Source of the DNA: Hyposmocoma kahamanoa
Lineage: Eukaryota > Arthropoda > Insecta > Lepidoptera > Cosmopterigidae
DNA: 64,000 nucleotides
Assembly (NCBI RefSeq): GCF_003589595.1
Contig: NW_020654422.1
Span: 15,464,651 to 15,528,650, forward strand
Direction of reading: 5' to 3'
The translations under genes were made by a program, and so were the position numbers. Below, piece after piece: positions 1 through 10,145 of this stretch. The number at the start of each line of letters is the position of its first letter. The stretch's first letter is position 1. A model generated the notes under the pieces. That model made no database searches and had not been told where the DNA came from. It saw nothing but the letters and a program-made list of their open reading frames with translations.

Positions 1-486
1 TTTAATAACAGTCATTGCAGTGCCTTTTTTAGTAATCTTAATGTTAGAAGATTCATTCTTCTAATCCAACTGTCTTTTGGTATCGGAAGTAAGACTCTTT
101 TCAAGGAAGAGAAGTGAGAAATTACCTATCTAGTGGCAACCAACCTGTTATTATTTCGTTAAGTATGGTTCTCACTTTTGCACACAATGTACAGAAAACA
201 GATATGTAACATTTGTAATTGGCAGCCCTGTTTACAAAATTAACTATAGCGAGACGAATGAAAGTTTAGCGTTCGTTTATTGCATTGTTTCTCCTTTACC
301 CCAATGTTCCGCCTCAAATAGAAGGATTTTAATGTTTGGTTGTTAACTCTTCTTCTAGTTTACATCTTTATTTGCACGTTTTTACATGTTATAATCTATT
401 TTTGATTGAGACGGACTATACAGTTACGACCTCAAAACAATCCTTCTTGTTACGAAAGGAATAGTATGTAACGTCGTGCATCCAAT
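1..486. other. Unassigned AT-rich sequence
   Basis: I see no coding frame, RNA gene or recognisable repeat here. It lies just before the first tRNA-derived SINE relic. Confidence 0.4.
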
Positions 487-613
487 TCAAATCAAATTAC
501 ACACAAACTAAGGAGAAAAATAATTATAGACCATACAAATTTCTCCCGGCACGGGAATCTAACGTGAGACCTCTGCGTGGCAGTCCGGCATGGCAACCGT
601 TCGGCCACATAGG
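487..613 (-). mobile_element. tRNA-derived SINE, family S1 (partial)
   Basis: Read on the minus strand, this matches the head of the S1 SINE: the tRNA-like A-box region with the core TGGCCGAACGG, then the conserved CCACGCAGAGGTC block. The B-box is decayed (TAACGTGAGACC on the plus strand instead of a clean GGTTCGATTCC complement). The distal (TTATT)n tail is missing. This is an old, 3'-truncated copy, not a tRNA gene. Confidence 0.75.
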
Positions 614-779
614 CAGTTGACATGGATAAGAAAGGTGTGAGTATGGGACTGATAGGAGAGACTGGAAGAAAAATAAATGTTGTGCGTGGGATAAGAACAG
701 GAAGACGAAGAAGAATTATTGCTTATTTGTAAACCAAAATATTTTTTATATTATTGGTTGCCGATAGAGTAGACTTATT

Positions 780-947
780 CTAGAATGGCGACCACGTCAA
801 GGAAAACGTAGTGTGGGACGCCCTGCAGCAAGATGGACGGACGACCTGAGCTAAGTGACCGACAATGACTGGATGTGGGCGGCACAAGACCGGGAGAGTT
901 GGCGTGCTCAAGGGGAGGCTTATGTCCAGTGGATGCGTGTAAGCTGA
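780..947 (+). pseudogene. RTE-like LINE, C-terminal fragment of the polyprotein
   Basis: Translation from 780 gives a peptide containing GRPAARWTDDLS, an in-frame TAA at 852-854, then W-x-W-A-A-Q-D-R and WRAQGEAYVQWM before a TGA at 945-947. The order 'RPAARWxDDL ... AQDRxxWRxxGEAYVQxW' is the usual extreme C-terminus of RTE-type non-LTR retrotransposon proteins in insects, downstream of the reverse transcriptase. Only this tail is present, so it is a strongly 5'-truncated, inactive copy. The family call rests on memory of the motif, not on a search. A minus-strand open frame over 775-1071 is a shadow. Confidence 0.65.
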
Positions 948-1730
948 TGTTGTATTGATATAAGAAAAAAAAACTAGTGTATTTGATACACCAGATTTTT
1001 TTTCTTATTGACAATCCATACTGAACAATAACAATCATGATTGATAATAAAAAATTATTAGCTTTTAACAAAAATGTGCAGACCCATATCCAATATAATC
1101 AATTAGGCTATTGAAAAAAATTATACAGTACGAATTTTATGCCTTAATCTGTTTTAGTATAAAATGGAACGATATTTTAACACAATTTAAAAAGGCGGCA
1201 ATGTCCATGTATTAAACAGCGAACATACATTTTGAAATATGAAATATAGCATTTTGCACTAATGAAAAGTACTCAGCTAGTAAACAAGACTCGACTCTAA
1301 CAACAAAAATAATAAACAATTCTAACAATTCTTCCTCTCTAAAAAGAATAAGAAATTTCAAACAGGGCGCTCAAAGAAAATGAAAAACAAAATTAGTAAA
1401 CAGTTTGAGCAGAAACAGAAACACCCGAAGAGCGGCGGCAGGAAATTTAAACATTGGCTGTAAGAGACAGCTGTTCGCCAATTAGCGGGTCAACTCATTA
1501 AATTACTTCGCACCGACTATGCTGTTATGGTCTTGTGGAGGTTAGGAGTTTCATTGGTATTCAGCTCACCGAAAATTTTACTATTTCAGAGACGAGAAGT
1601 TTTCCTTGCTAATTACAATAGTAACTTAGTAAATTACTTATATACACTGGCACTGTTTCTCAAGACACAGGTTCATCAAGTTTGGAAGATGTGATCAAAT
1701 TGTTTCTGCTTTTTGTGTCAATATATAGAA
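948..1730. other. Unassigned sequence
   Basis: No gene or clear repeat seen. Composition is AT-rich throughout, with no long open frame. Confidence 0.4.
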
Positions 1731-1957
1731 CTGCCTCTGTGGCCGAACGGTTACCATGCCGGACTGCCACGCAGAGGTCCCAGGTTCGATTCCCGGGCCG
1801 GGAGAAATGTTTGTATGGCCTACAATTATTTCTCTCGTGAGTTTGGGTGTAATTTGTGGTTGTCTATATGTGTGTCCATGGCACCCGCGACACAGGGTTT
1901 ACCTAGTGCGGGGCTATGTTGAGTGTGCGCGTTATTTATTTATTTGTTATTTATATA
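1731..1957 (+). mobile_element. tRNA-derived SINE, family S1 (near full length)
   Basis: This is the best S1 copy. It has a Pol III A-box-like TGGCCGAACGG (1740-1750) and a perfect B-box GGTTCGATTCC (1783-1793). A tRNA-unrelated body follows, with a CCATGGCACCCGCGACAC block, and the copy ends in a TTATT-rich tail. The tRNA-like head does not form a paired acceptor stem, which excludes a functional tRNA gene. Two overlapping short open frames here are artefacts of the repeat. Other copies: 487-613, 3006-3191, 8580-8790, 38821-39015, 54269-54462, 63750-63885. Confidence 0.85.
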
Positions 1958-2655
1958 TACTCCCACCCGAATGAATACAATTAATAAACGAATGAAAATA
2001 ATGAAATATTGTTTATTACACGTTAAAAATTCCAATGACACCGATCAGAAATATCTCAAAATCAGACAATGCACAACTGAAAGCCTTATTGGTAAGTAGT
2101 AATTTCTCAAAAGGTAGAATATCCTCTGTATGTAGTAATATTTTAAATATTTAATATTAATAACACAACATCATGAGTAAGCTAAATGAAGAGGGGAGAC
2201 AAGTCGAAAGTCAGAAGTTAAGGCAGTGTTCCTTCCTTGCCACGTCGTTTGAAAGAACCAAAGGAAGGGGAGGTAATTCTACAGTCAATAACAGAGACGC
2301 GATAAAAGAGCTGGAGTGAAAATCGGAGTTATGAGAGGAAATGTGCAGTTTAAGAGTATCAGAAGAGCAAGGGGATGGGCAGAGTGTACAAAAGTGAAAT
2401 ACAAAGCGGTGTTTAATGTAGGGAGGTGTAAAGGAGAATAGTATAGTGAAATAAGTTAGGAAATGGATGTGAAGGTCCCTGTCTCTGAAGGATGGGAAAT
2501 ATTTTAAGTTGTGCGCGAATTAGGGACATATCGTCAATATTTACGAAGTGTCGAACAGGGTTGACTATCAAATCTTGGTAGTAAACATCAGCATAGTCGA
2601 ATATACGATTTAGAATACTTAGCTAAGGTATATATAACAAGGTATATATAACATA
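1958..2655. other. Unassigned sequence
   Basis: No coding signal. The right end holds two direct copies of GGTATATATAACA-like sequence (about 2627-2652) next to the hairpin that follows. Confidence 0.4.
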
Positions 2656-2709
2656 CTTATTATACATACATAATAAACTTAAATAAGTTTATTATGTATG
2701 TATAATAAG
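2656..2709. repeat. Perfect 26-bp inverted repeat with 2-nt loop
   Basis: Arm 2656-2681 is the exact reverse complement of arm 2684-2709, separated only by AA at 2682-2683. The arms are AT-rich. No gene lies next to it, and it does not resemble an end of any SINE seen in this window. A foldback or a MITE remnant are both possible. Confidence 0.9.
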
Positions 2710-3005
2710 CGTGTTTATATTATTTATTGCCATAGAAATTAACGATTAGCTCTCTAGTACATTGTTCTTCTTGCTTAAGTGTAGCACCAACCTATTGAGT
2801 TTTTTTTCTGTTTGGCCCAATGGTTGACTGGTAGAAAATACCTTATGGCATTAAGTCCGCCATTTGTACTTCAGTATATCGTACAATAAAGTTTAAATAA
2901 ATATTATTTGTCTTAAGCCGCTAAAAGTTATAAAAATCTTTTAAGTCTTAAATGCGCACCAAACACTTTTTGCCAATCTCAGCAACATGCAGTGTCCATG
3001 CAAGA

Positions 3006-3191
3006 TAATAATAATAACGCACACACTCATAGCCCCGCACCAGGGAAACCCTGTGCCGCGGGTGCCATGGACATATACATAGACAACCACAAATTACACC
3101 CAAACTCACGAGAGAAATAAATGTAACCTATATAAATATTTCTCCGGCCCGGGAATCGAACCTGGGACCATTGCGTGGCAGTCACGGAGAC
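3006..3191 (-). mobile_element. tRNA-derived SINE, family S1, internal deletion
   Basis: Minus-strand S1 copy with an (AAT)n-like tail on the plus-strand left side and an intact B-box (plus-strand GGAATCGAACC). About 20 bp between the GGCAGTC and ACGGAG blocks is missing, which removes the A-box region. This copy could not be transcribed from a normal type 2 Pol III promoter. A 78-codon minus open frame over it is repeat-derived. Confidence 0.8.
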
Positions 3192-3633
3192 AGGCATGGA
3201 GAAGACACCGATTTGATAACGCTCATGTATTACACATTGATTTAAATAAACATTTCTTACCATAATCGAATTTTAATTTTATGCGTGCAAATTGTGTTAG
3301 TCACAATATTTAACAAATTTTTTTTAATCAAAAGTGATACCTCACATCATCGTTGTTTAGCATTCACATTTACAGTATTCTACAGTGACATGACAGCCTG
3401 TATAACCTAACCGGTAAAATGTACTAATGATTTACCAACACCCAAAATGTTAATTGTGTTTTTGAAAACTGGTTTTATCAAACTTTTGGACCTAAAAAGT
3501 ACTCAAAACTAGTTTCGAATTTGATCCTTACTTTCAAAACCCATTTAAAAATCTGCAAATACGATGTCAAAATGTCTAACCGGCATCGAGTTCATTAAAC
3601 TTTTCCATCGGCTAGTAATTTATAGCATACCTT

Positions 3634-3889
3634 CTATCGGATCCAATCTAAATTCGCGCAATTTTTTAACATAATCACCGATCGGGTAGTGCTGATATTT
3701 GCTACACAAGAACAGGCTGAAAGAACAGGAAATTGTAATAAACGGTTTATCGAAGAAATCAGGGAAGCTTCCTTGGAGACACAAGAATTAAGGGAGTCCA
3801 CTAATGAGATGTTGATTGCATCCAGCGCTCCGTTTGTCGCTCTTCTTTGCATTCTTTCTTTTGTTAGGGTTCCTTTGCCTAACAACTAA
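3634..3889 (+). other. Unrecognised ORF with predicted coiled-coil character
   Basis: The + frame 3689-3889 encodes 66 residues with a charged stretch (ERTGNCNKRFIEEIREASLE, then ETQELRESTNEML) suited to a coiled coil, followed by a hydrophobic end. The minus frame 3634-3885 is also open. Coiled-coil tails like this occur at the C-terminus of Myb/SANT-like proteins encoded by DNA transposons, so a transposon remnant is possible. I do not recognise the protein, and there is no clear start context, partner exon or terminal repeat nearby. Confidence 0.2.
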
Positions 3890-3956
3890 ATGTAAACCTC
3901 ATAATATCAATCAGGCTATCGTTATGTCAAAGAGCTACATTGTTTTTATAATATAC

Positions 3957-4215
3957 AGTGGCGGGACGAACAAATCGTGCGCCTGATGGTAGGCTTTACG
4001 CCTGTACATATAACAGTTGCAGTGCCAGTCAGAGCTTTAAATCACAAAGATCTGAGGTCACCCTGAGACATAAATTAACAAGTCCCATGTGCCTGTAATT
4101 TCACAAGTATCCTTACTCTTCCAAGATGGAACTATTAATGCTGACATTACTGCTTGGCGGCAGAAATAGGTAAGGTTCTACTTCTACTTTACCTACAAGG
4201 AGCTCTAACTACATG
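3957..4215 (-). mobile_element. Family S2 repeat (near full length)
   Basis: Minus-oriented copy of the commonest repeat in this window. It runs from a GTGGCGGGACGAACAA block (the 3' end of the unit) through CTGCTTGGCGGCAGAAATAG to a CAAGGAGCTCTA block (the 5' end). It is divergent and has a short internal loss where other copies read GGGGCACTGCC. See the 40156-40462 entry for the best copy. Confidence 0.8.
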
Positions 4216-4654
4216 AGTGGTCTTCAAGGACCCCCTAGCCAGCCGACCTTTTCATTCTGAGAGCCAGACAAGTGTAAAAAAATCCCAGTTTTTTGGTTAA
4301 AATTTGTATTTATGTAATGTAATATATAATAATTGTAGATCAAAATGCCTTAAAAAGTTTCTTAAAATGTCAATCACTAATAATGCAATACGAAAGTCAT
4401 ACCAAAATGAATTTTACGGTTCACAGGTTAAAGGTTACGATGTTGTACTCAGAACCAAATAGACAGGTAGCAGGTCAGGTATCTTAAGACATTGACTGAA
4501 TATAAAATATTGCATATAAAGGTTTTAGACAGTCGCTGCCACCACGATGTGTTCTGAGTGGTGAGATCTGGAAACACACCGTAGGAACATTTCTAAAATT
4601 GAAAGAACCTACTTATTCGATATTATGATGTTTTGCTACCATAATATTTGATTA

Positions 4655-4800
4655 ATTGCCCGAGAATAGCATACAGACGCAGGTTCAAATCCTATCAGAT
4701 AGAAGGAATTCTTCTTAGCATTCGCTTTATATTAATAATTATAACAAATTAGTAGAATAATTTAATAATAATATTCAATAAAATCAATGTTACATTGCTT
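4655..4800 (+). mobile_element. tRNA-derived SINE, family S3 (3' part)
   Basis: It has a B-box-like GGTTCAAATCC, then an AGAAGGAATTCTTC block and the conserved ATTAATAATTATAACAAA tail found in the other S3 copies. The A-box side is decayed. The copy abuts a perfect hairpin (4813-4850) and then a second S3 copy in the same orientation. Confidence 0.7.
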
Positions 4801-4812
4801 TTATTGAAGCAA

Positions 4813-4850
4813 GGTTGACAAGAGATGTTACAAAACATCTCTTGTCAACC
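4813..4850. repeat. Perfect 17-bp hairpin between two S3 SINEs
   Basis: Arm 4813-4829 (GGTTGACAAGAGATGTT) and arm 4834-4850 are exact reverse complements around an ACAA loop. The second arm runs directly into the head of the next S3 copy (TCTGGTAGCTGTAAAGG). Confidence 0.9.
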
Positions 4851-5045
4851 TCTGGTAGCTGTAAAGGTACCTAGTTGAGTAAAGAAAAACTTTCATAGAT
4901 TTCTCACAGATGGCGCTATGGCAACAAAGCCGTTAAAACCAAAAACAAAGATCTGAAACAAACACATAGAGAAATTCTCAATTCAATTTCTGTCAGGTGG
5001 AAGGAATTTTTCTATGTGTTCGATCTTTATATTAATAATTAAGAA
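4851..5045 (+). mobile_element. tRNA-derived SINE, family S3, tRNA head deleted
   Basis: It starts with the S3 5' block GGTAGCTGTAAAGGTACCTA and carries the CACAGATGGCGCTATGG and CACATAGAGAAATTC blocks, then jumps to GTCAGGTGGAAGGAATTTTT and the ATTAATAATTA tail. The segment with the A- and B-boxes is missing compared with 47911-48270, so it is internally deleted. Confidence 0.7.
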
Positions 5046-5692
5046 CTTACTTTATATTTTTTAAGTTTAGCACAAAAAATGCAATATTTAAATCACTACT
5101 ACAAGGAGGCCGACATGCGCTTGATAATTTTTTTCTTTAGCCTCAGGGCGACAGATGAAATGCAGAATGCGTCTTCGCCAGCTTTTGTTGTTGGAAGACT
5201 ATGCAGATTCCGTTAAACGTTTCCTCCACTTTCAGTTAACCAATTTGCGAAAAAAGAAATATAAAAAACTTTTAACGGGTGTTTTTTGATCCGTAATTGA
5301 TCACCGACTTATAATTACAGATTGATTTTGAAAGTGCCTAATTGGATTTTTTTCGAAAACTTTTAATTGTTTCCGTTGTTTTAAAAATCAAAAGATTGAT
5401 ATCAAAAATATCTATTGATGAATTGGTGACATACAGGTGTGACGACGTCAGATATCACGACATTTGATTGAAATTCTTATCCAGATGGAGGAGTATATTG
5501 TCACAAAATTACAATCATCTTATAGGAATACTTGATTACAAGTCCTTTCCTCTAGGTTAAAATATAATTAAAATTATGAATTTTTATAATTGTGCCGCAA
5601 GACCTTGAATTTTTTTAGTAACTCATGGTGTAACCTGCTCATATGGACGAAATAAATAAAATTTATTATTATTAATTACGGCTTAATAATAT
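5046..5692. other. Unassigned sequence
   Basis: No coding frame or repeat that I can name with confidence. It is AT-rich with many stop codons in all frames. Confidence 0.35.
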
Positions 5693-5872
5693 AGGGTGCT
5701 GGTGAGATTACAGGCACATGGGACTTGTCAACTCATATCTCGGATTGACAGGCGCAATGGCAGTGTCTCTCAAATCTTTGGGATTTAAATCTCTGAGTGG
5801 CACTATAACTGCTATGGACAGGCGTGTAGCTTACCTGAGGCGCACGACCTGTTCGTCCCTTGAAACGTCGTC
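5693..5872 (+). mobile_element. Family S2 repeat (5'-truncated)
   Basis: It begins at the internal GGTGCTGGTGAGATTACAGG block and keeps the ATGGACAGGCGTGTAGCTTA and GGCGCACGACCTGTTCG blocks near the 3' end. The first ~110 bp of the unit are absent, a 5' truncation as expected for a retroposed element. Confidence 0.8.
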
Positions 5873-6284
5873 GACTTGAAATTATAAAATATAAAAAAAT
5901 ATTACAAAAATATTTGAATCAGTAATGACACAAAGACTCTATTCGTTCTATGATGGTTCATTTTGGATGAGAATCAACATGGATTCAAGAAAAAGAGGTC
6001 AACGACATTAGCAGTATACAAATACATTCAGAAAACATTAAACTTCCTTAATGACAGATAATATGCGGTAGGTATTCTTTTGTCTTGACCTTATCTAGTT
6101 TCCCTATATAACTACGCCATACAATGGCAACAAGATATAAGCTCTACTAATCTTCGTTATTAATATTTACATTTAATATTAATATTACATTCTTTGGTCT
6201 CTAGATCTGTATTATAGAAACACCCGTACATTCCAAAATGATCCTTAATTGAATAGTCCTCTCACTTTACGTTAACACCTAGCT

Positions 6285-6420
6285 CCAGAACTAGACCTCC
6301 TTGTAAAAGAGTTCGTCAAGGGAAGTATTGCCGTCATATCTATTTCTGTTGTCAAATAGTACTTACTACGTGTGGCTGAAACTACAGGCACTAGGGAATT
6401 GTGAACTTCATGTCGTACTA
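6285..6420 (+). mobile_element. Family S2 repeat (highly diverged 5' part)
   Basis: Recognisable only by the blocks CTCCTTGTAAAAGAGTTCGT, TATTTCTGTTGTCAAATAG and CTACAGGCACTAGGG, in the right order. The 3' half is missing, where the next repeat (6430-6635) starts. Confidence 0.55.
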
Positions 6421-6429
6421 CGATAGGAG

Positions 6430-6635
6430 TAATTTTTATTTTCTCGATATTTTGGAACGGTTACACGAATATTTATGTGGTCTGTGGTTAAACGCTACAC
6501 AGTCACGGGTTGACTGTCAACCTGTTGGTGTGATGTCAACCAGTGATCATAGCGTGTAACCGTTAAATATGAGATTCCTCCCGTCACTTGATATTATTAA
6601 AAATAAATAAAAAGAACTCATACCGTGGTAACAAA
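6430..6635. mobile_element. Dispersed repeat 'G' with inverted CGGTTACACG
   Basis: It contains TCGATATTTTGGAACGG followed by TTACACG at the left and CGTGTAACCGTTAAATAT at the right, which form an inverted pair around about 80 bp. It then runs into an AAAAAGAACTCATACCG block. The left and right blocks recur at 54850-54912 and 55589-55630, where they are split by later insertions. This supports a discrete repeat unit, probably a nonautonomous DNA element, though its class is unknown. Confidence 0.5.
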
Positions 6636-6670
6636 CCTATAATAAGAGATATTTAGTGAATAATAAGTGT

Positions 6671-6938
6671 TTAGTAGCAGTAGAGCTCCGTGTGAAAGAG
6701 TTCGTCCAGGGTAGAACTGCCACATTACATATTTCTGCCGCCAAGCAGTAATGTCAGCATTACTGTGTTCCGGTTTTGAATGGTGTTGACGAAATTACAG
6801 GCACATGGGACTTGGCAAGTTATGTCTTAACGTGACGAGCGCAGTGGCAATGCCCCTCAGATTTGAAGCTCTGAGTAGCACTACAACTATTATGGACAGG
6901 CGTGTAGCTTAGCAGCACTTGATGTAATCAAAAAAAAC
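6671..6938 (+). mobile_element. Family S2 repeat (near full length)
   Basis: It begins GTAGCAGTAGAGCTCC and ends in an A-run after CTTGATGTAATC. All internal blocks are present except a short loss near the GGCGCACGACTTG segment. Plus orientation. Confidence 0.85.
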
Positions 6939-7351
6939 CACGAAAGCAACATCTATATGTAAAGAAATTAGATTTCTTTAGGTTTTTATTATGTTTCCTT
7001 TGACGTCTATCGGTAAAGTAGAATCTTTTACCTTAAGGTACCGATAGATGGCGCTGTTCGAACAATATGGTGTTAATGTGAACTGTGGATAAAACAAGAG
7101 AGATTTTAAAAGATGGCAGTTTGTGAATAAAATGCAAATTATGTAATAAGTAATGTAAAGGAATACCCTAGTAAATAAACTTTAAATGTCGTTTCTTTGT
7201 ATTTTCAGGTAAATAAGTTTTAAGTGTAATTTGTACGTTTAGAAAGTAAAGTATAAAATAAGTTTGTAAACTTACGTTAGCTAATAAAACTTTGTATTTT
7301 CAGAGCAACACAAGAAGTTTATTTATAAATTGTCTTATATATATTCAAGTC
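6939..7351. other. Unassigned AT-rich sequence between two S2 repeats
   Basis: It contains ACCGATAGATGGCGCTG (about 7039-7055), a motif related to the 'GATGGCGCTA' block in S3 SINEs, but no full element. Confidence 0.35.
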
Positions 7352-7492
7352 TCAGGTTGACGAATGCAGTGGCAAGCCCACCAGATCTTTACGAATAAAG
7401 GTTTCGATGGACTGCACCTATTATAAGGTAGGCGTGACGCTTACCACCCGTACACCACTTGCTTGTTCCGTTACTTGGTCTCATAAAAAACA
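7352..7492 (+). mobile_element. Family S2 repeat (3' part)
   Basis: It runs from TCAGGTTGACGAATGCAGTG through CTTGTTCCGTTACTTGG and ends in TCATAAAAAA, the usual S2 3' terminus. The 5' half is absent. Confidence 0.75.
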
Positions 7493-7619
7493 AACTTACA
7501 CATTCTATAATCATGTTACCTCGGTAAACTAGTAAGTAGTGGAGCCCTTGATGCATCGCTTATCATTGCTTATACAACATAACTTCTATACATCATAAAC
7601 ATATTTATACGTCCCGTTG

Positions 7620-7930
7620 CTGAGCACGAGTCTTCTCGCGGGTGCGGGTTTAGGTTAGGTTAGATAGGCGGTCTACCGTCCGCCACGCTGTCTCAATGCG
7701 GGTTGGGGACTTCACACGTTTTCCAAAAGCTCTGTAAGTTCTTCGACATACAGGTTTCGAGTTTTCCTTCACCGAAGAGCTCATGGTAAATTTCAAATTC
7801 AATTTCGCATATAAATTCCAAAAACCTCAGAAGTACGAACACAGATTCGAACCCACGGCCTCTACTTGACAGGCTTTATAGGTTTTGACCTAATGGTTTA
7901 CCAATATGCTAGTACAGCTGCAACTATACC
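7620..7930 (-). mobile_element. tRNA-derived SINE, family S5, with LINE-like 3' tail
   Basis: On the minus strand it starts with an A-box-like TAGCATATTGGTAAACC, has a B-box-like GGGTTCGAATC, then an AT-rich body. It continues into GGAAAACGTGTGAAGTCCCC, a GCATTGAGACAGCGTGGCGG block, and ends near a degraded 'GACTCGTGCTCAGCAACGGG' segment. The terminal half matches 39360-39535 and resembles the 3' untranslated end of RTE-type LINEs in Lepidoptera. A SINE that borrows a LINE tail for its mobilisation would explain this. TTTAGGTTAGGTTAG at about 7650-7664 is internal to the element. Confidence 0.6.
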
Positions 7931-8579
7931 AATATTTATTTATATTTTTTATTTATATATTAATATCATTTTAATATATTCTACGAGATCTTAACAAAAC
8001 GCATTAAAGAGTACAGCATGAAAAGAGTTACCTCGACTGTATTACAATTTAACGGTAAAACCAACCTTAGGTTAAACCCCACTTGTCCCTGCATTCTGCT
8101 GCGAATCATCGCCGCGTTATTACAAAAGTGCTTTTAATATGTGTGTATAATCATCAACACGTTTAATTACTGCCACATGTTTTATATGGATGAAGTGCTG
8201 ATGCTTGTTGACAAGTGGGACCCAACCCGAAGTAAATAAGTTTCAAAATCCGATCGCATATCGTCTTTTAAGTAGCATATTGCCGCTGATATAACACTGT
8301 TATATAGCGTCAGGGTCTCTCCATCCACAAATCCTAACATTATCGAAATACTTTCACGTACGCTCGCTTATCGCAGCGTGTCATGCAACCTATGCGGCAT
8401 GGATCAATCTAGATTGTGCTAAGTGCTATTAAGTGCGAAGTTTAACGGTGTTAGAACATTATAACAGCGTTGTTTTATACGGCTTTAGGGTTTAGAAAAG
8501 ACTTATATGTGTGATAAATAGAAAAGTACGATAAGTAGAAAATGGTGCTACAAATAAAAAATAAGGCGGATGAAGTTAA
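7931..8579. other. Unassigned sequence
   Basis: No open frame with recognisable similarity. Somewhat less AT-rich around 8330-8420, but nothing nameable. Confidence 0.35.
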
Positions 8580-8790
8580 CTGCCTCCGTAGCCGAACGGC
8601 TACCATGCCACGCAAAGGTCCCAAGGTCGATTCCCGGACCGGGAGTAATATTTGTATGGCCTACAATTATTGCTCTCGTGAGTTTGGATGTAGTTTATAG
8701 TTATCTATGTGTGTGTCCATGGCATCCACTACACAGGGTTTCACCAGTGCGGGGCTATGTTGAGTGTGTGCGTTATTATGTTATTATTAA
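8580..8790 (+). mobile_element. tRNA-derived SINE, family S1
   Basis: It has the A-box-like TAGCCGAACGG, a shortened CATGCCACGC region (about 9 bp lost against 1731-1957), B-box AGGTCGATTCC, the CCATGGCATCCACTACAC block and a GTTATTATGTTATTATT tail. The overlapping 77-codon open frame is a by-product. Confidence 0.85.
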
Positions 8791-8821
8791 GTGGCATGTA
8801 TAATCAACCAATAATCATGAC

Positions 8822-9247
8822 TTTTTATTTTAAAAAAGTTGACCTCAAAGTTTGTGGAATTACATTTATTTGCCAAGTTTTATTGAAATCGGTTGCGGAA
8901 AGTGGGTGAGATCTAATAAACCGGATTCATCCCCTAATTTATCACACTTAGAGATAGAATATTATTTTCAAATTTTTATTGAATTGATATTCAATTATTT
9001 TTTATGTGAAATTACTCCACTAGTTTGTTATAATTACTAATACAAAGATCGAACGATATACCAACTAAGCCACGGAACGAAATTTATTTTCTTCACATTT
9101 GAACAGGTCCACTACTAAAGCACCCCCGTTTTGAACAAAAAAGTATGTGCGAAATCGATTCACAATCGCAGGAGTAACACGTAACATGCACACAAAAAAA
9201 TATAATCGAATTAACAACCTCCTTCTTTTTTGAAGTCGATTAAAAAG
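8822..9247 (-). mobile_element. Dispersed repeat family D, interrupted by an S3 SINE
   Basis: On the plus strand it starts AAAAAAGTTGACCTCAAAG, includes GCCAAGTTTTATTGAAATCG and GATTCATCCCCTAATTT, and ends TTTTTTGAAGTCGATTAAAAA, the reverse complement of the 'AACCGACTTC' start of family D. The unit is split by an S3 SINE piece at about 8955-9083. Family D lacks coding capacity here. I recognise it only as a common lepidopteran repeat. Other copies: 15270-15667, 34208-34310, 37655-37945, 38040-38150, 62595-62860. Confidence 0.65.
8955..9083 (-). mobile_element. S3 SINE fragment nested in family D
   Basis: Minus-strand S3: GTGAAATTACTCCACTAG, then TTGTTATAATTACTAATAC and AAAGATCGAACG, then a jump to ATACCAACTAAGCCACGGAA (reverse complement of the S3 A-box region). 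The B-box part is missing by internal deletion. Flanks on both sides belong to the same D unit, so the SINE entered later. Confidence 0.7.
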
Positions 9248-10145
9248 GAACTACTCACCTATTATTCTTATTCCAAGAAAAACTGACTCAATAAGAAAAA
9301 CTTACGACTAATTGACGTTACAATATTATAATCAAGAATATAATCAGTGGAATTTTTCGCTGACTGTACTGTATGTATGCAATCTAAAATATAAATGTGT
9401 TTTGCTCATTAAATGCATGGAGCCCTGGAGAAAGGAATGTGTATTGTGTCTAAAGGATTAATGTGCGAGAAAATAATGAAATCTAATATCGGACAACTTT
9501 CCACTACAAACAGAATCATTATTCTGAATAACGGCAGTCTCCATTTCCGTCTGCAGAACTTTTAAAGATCCTAATTATCTTTATAACATTTTCCTTTCCC
9601 ATATTTTCAGTGTTCTGTTGAAAAACTCGTTTCAGCAAGTTACAAAAACGGGTTTTAAGTTAATGTATCACTAACACTCCAACTCTTTTTTATTTTAATC
9701 AATACGAAACTTCAGACAGCATGTCCTTTTTTGTACAATAAATTTGATGGATTTTTAAGCAAGTAGGCGTTAATGTTGTTTAGAAACCTTGTATTTGCCT
9801 TTTATACAGTCAACCAACTTTTGCTGTGTAGTTCCAAGCTGCCAGCTTGACAGGCAAATGCAAAAAAGAGAAACACTTTAATTTTTCAATTGTTTTTATT
9901 CATAATTTATTCATGATCTGCACTGTCATTTCGAGAATTTCGCATAATTAAAATGTCTTGTTGTTCTAATTTAAACGTAAACTTTGTTAACTTAAGGTTT
10001 TTGCCCTGAACTACGTCTTTTGTATGTGTTCAGTCGGTTAGAGAGAATAAGCTAATTCTTGAAATCACTGTTTTTCAAACGTCCTTATCCACCTTACAAC
10101 AATAATTTACTGATAATTATCAATACATAAAAATAATTAATATCA
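9248..10145. other. Unassigned AT-rich sequence
   Basis: No gene seen. Poly-T and AT-rich stretches only. Confidence 0.35.

Noticed and set aside
1731..1805. Possible tRNA gene (A-box and B-box present)
   Set aside because: The head does not fold with a paired acceptor stem, is followed by a repeat body and TTATT tail, and occurs many times. It is the head of a SINE. The same applies at 8580, 18705, 19790, 48064 and 54440.
7650..7664. TTAGG-like telomeric repeat (TTTAGGTTAGGTTAG)
   Set aside because: Only two to three units inside a SINE/LINE tail; no array.
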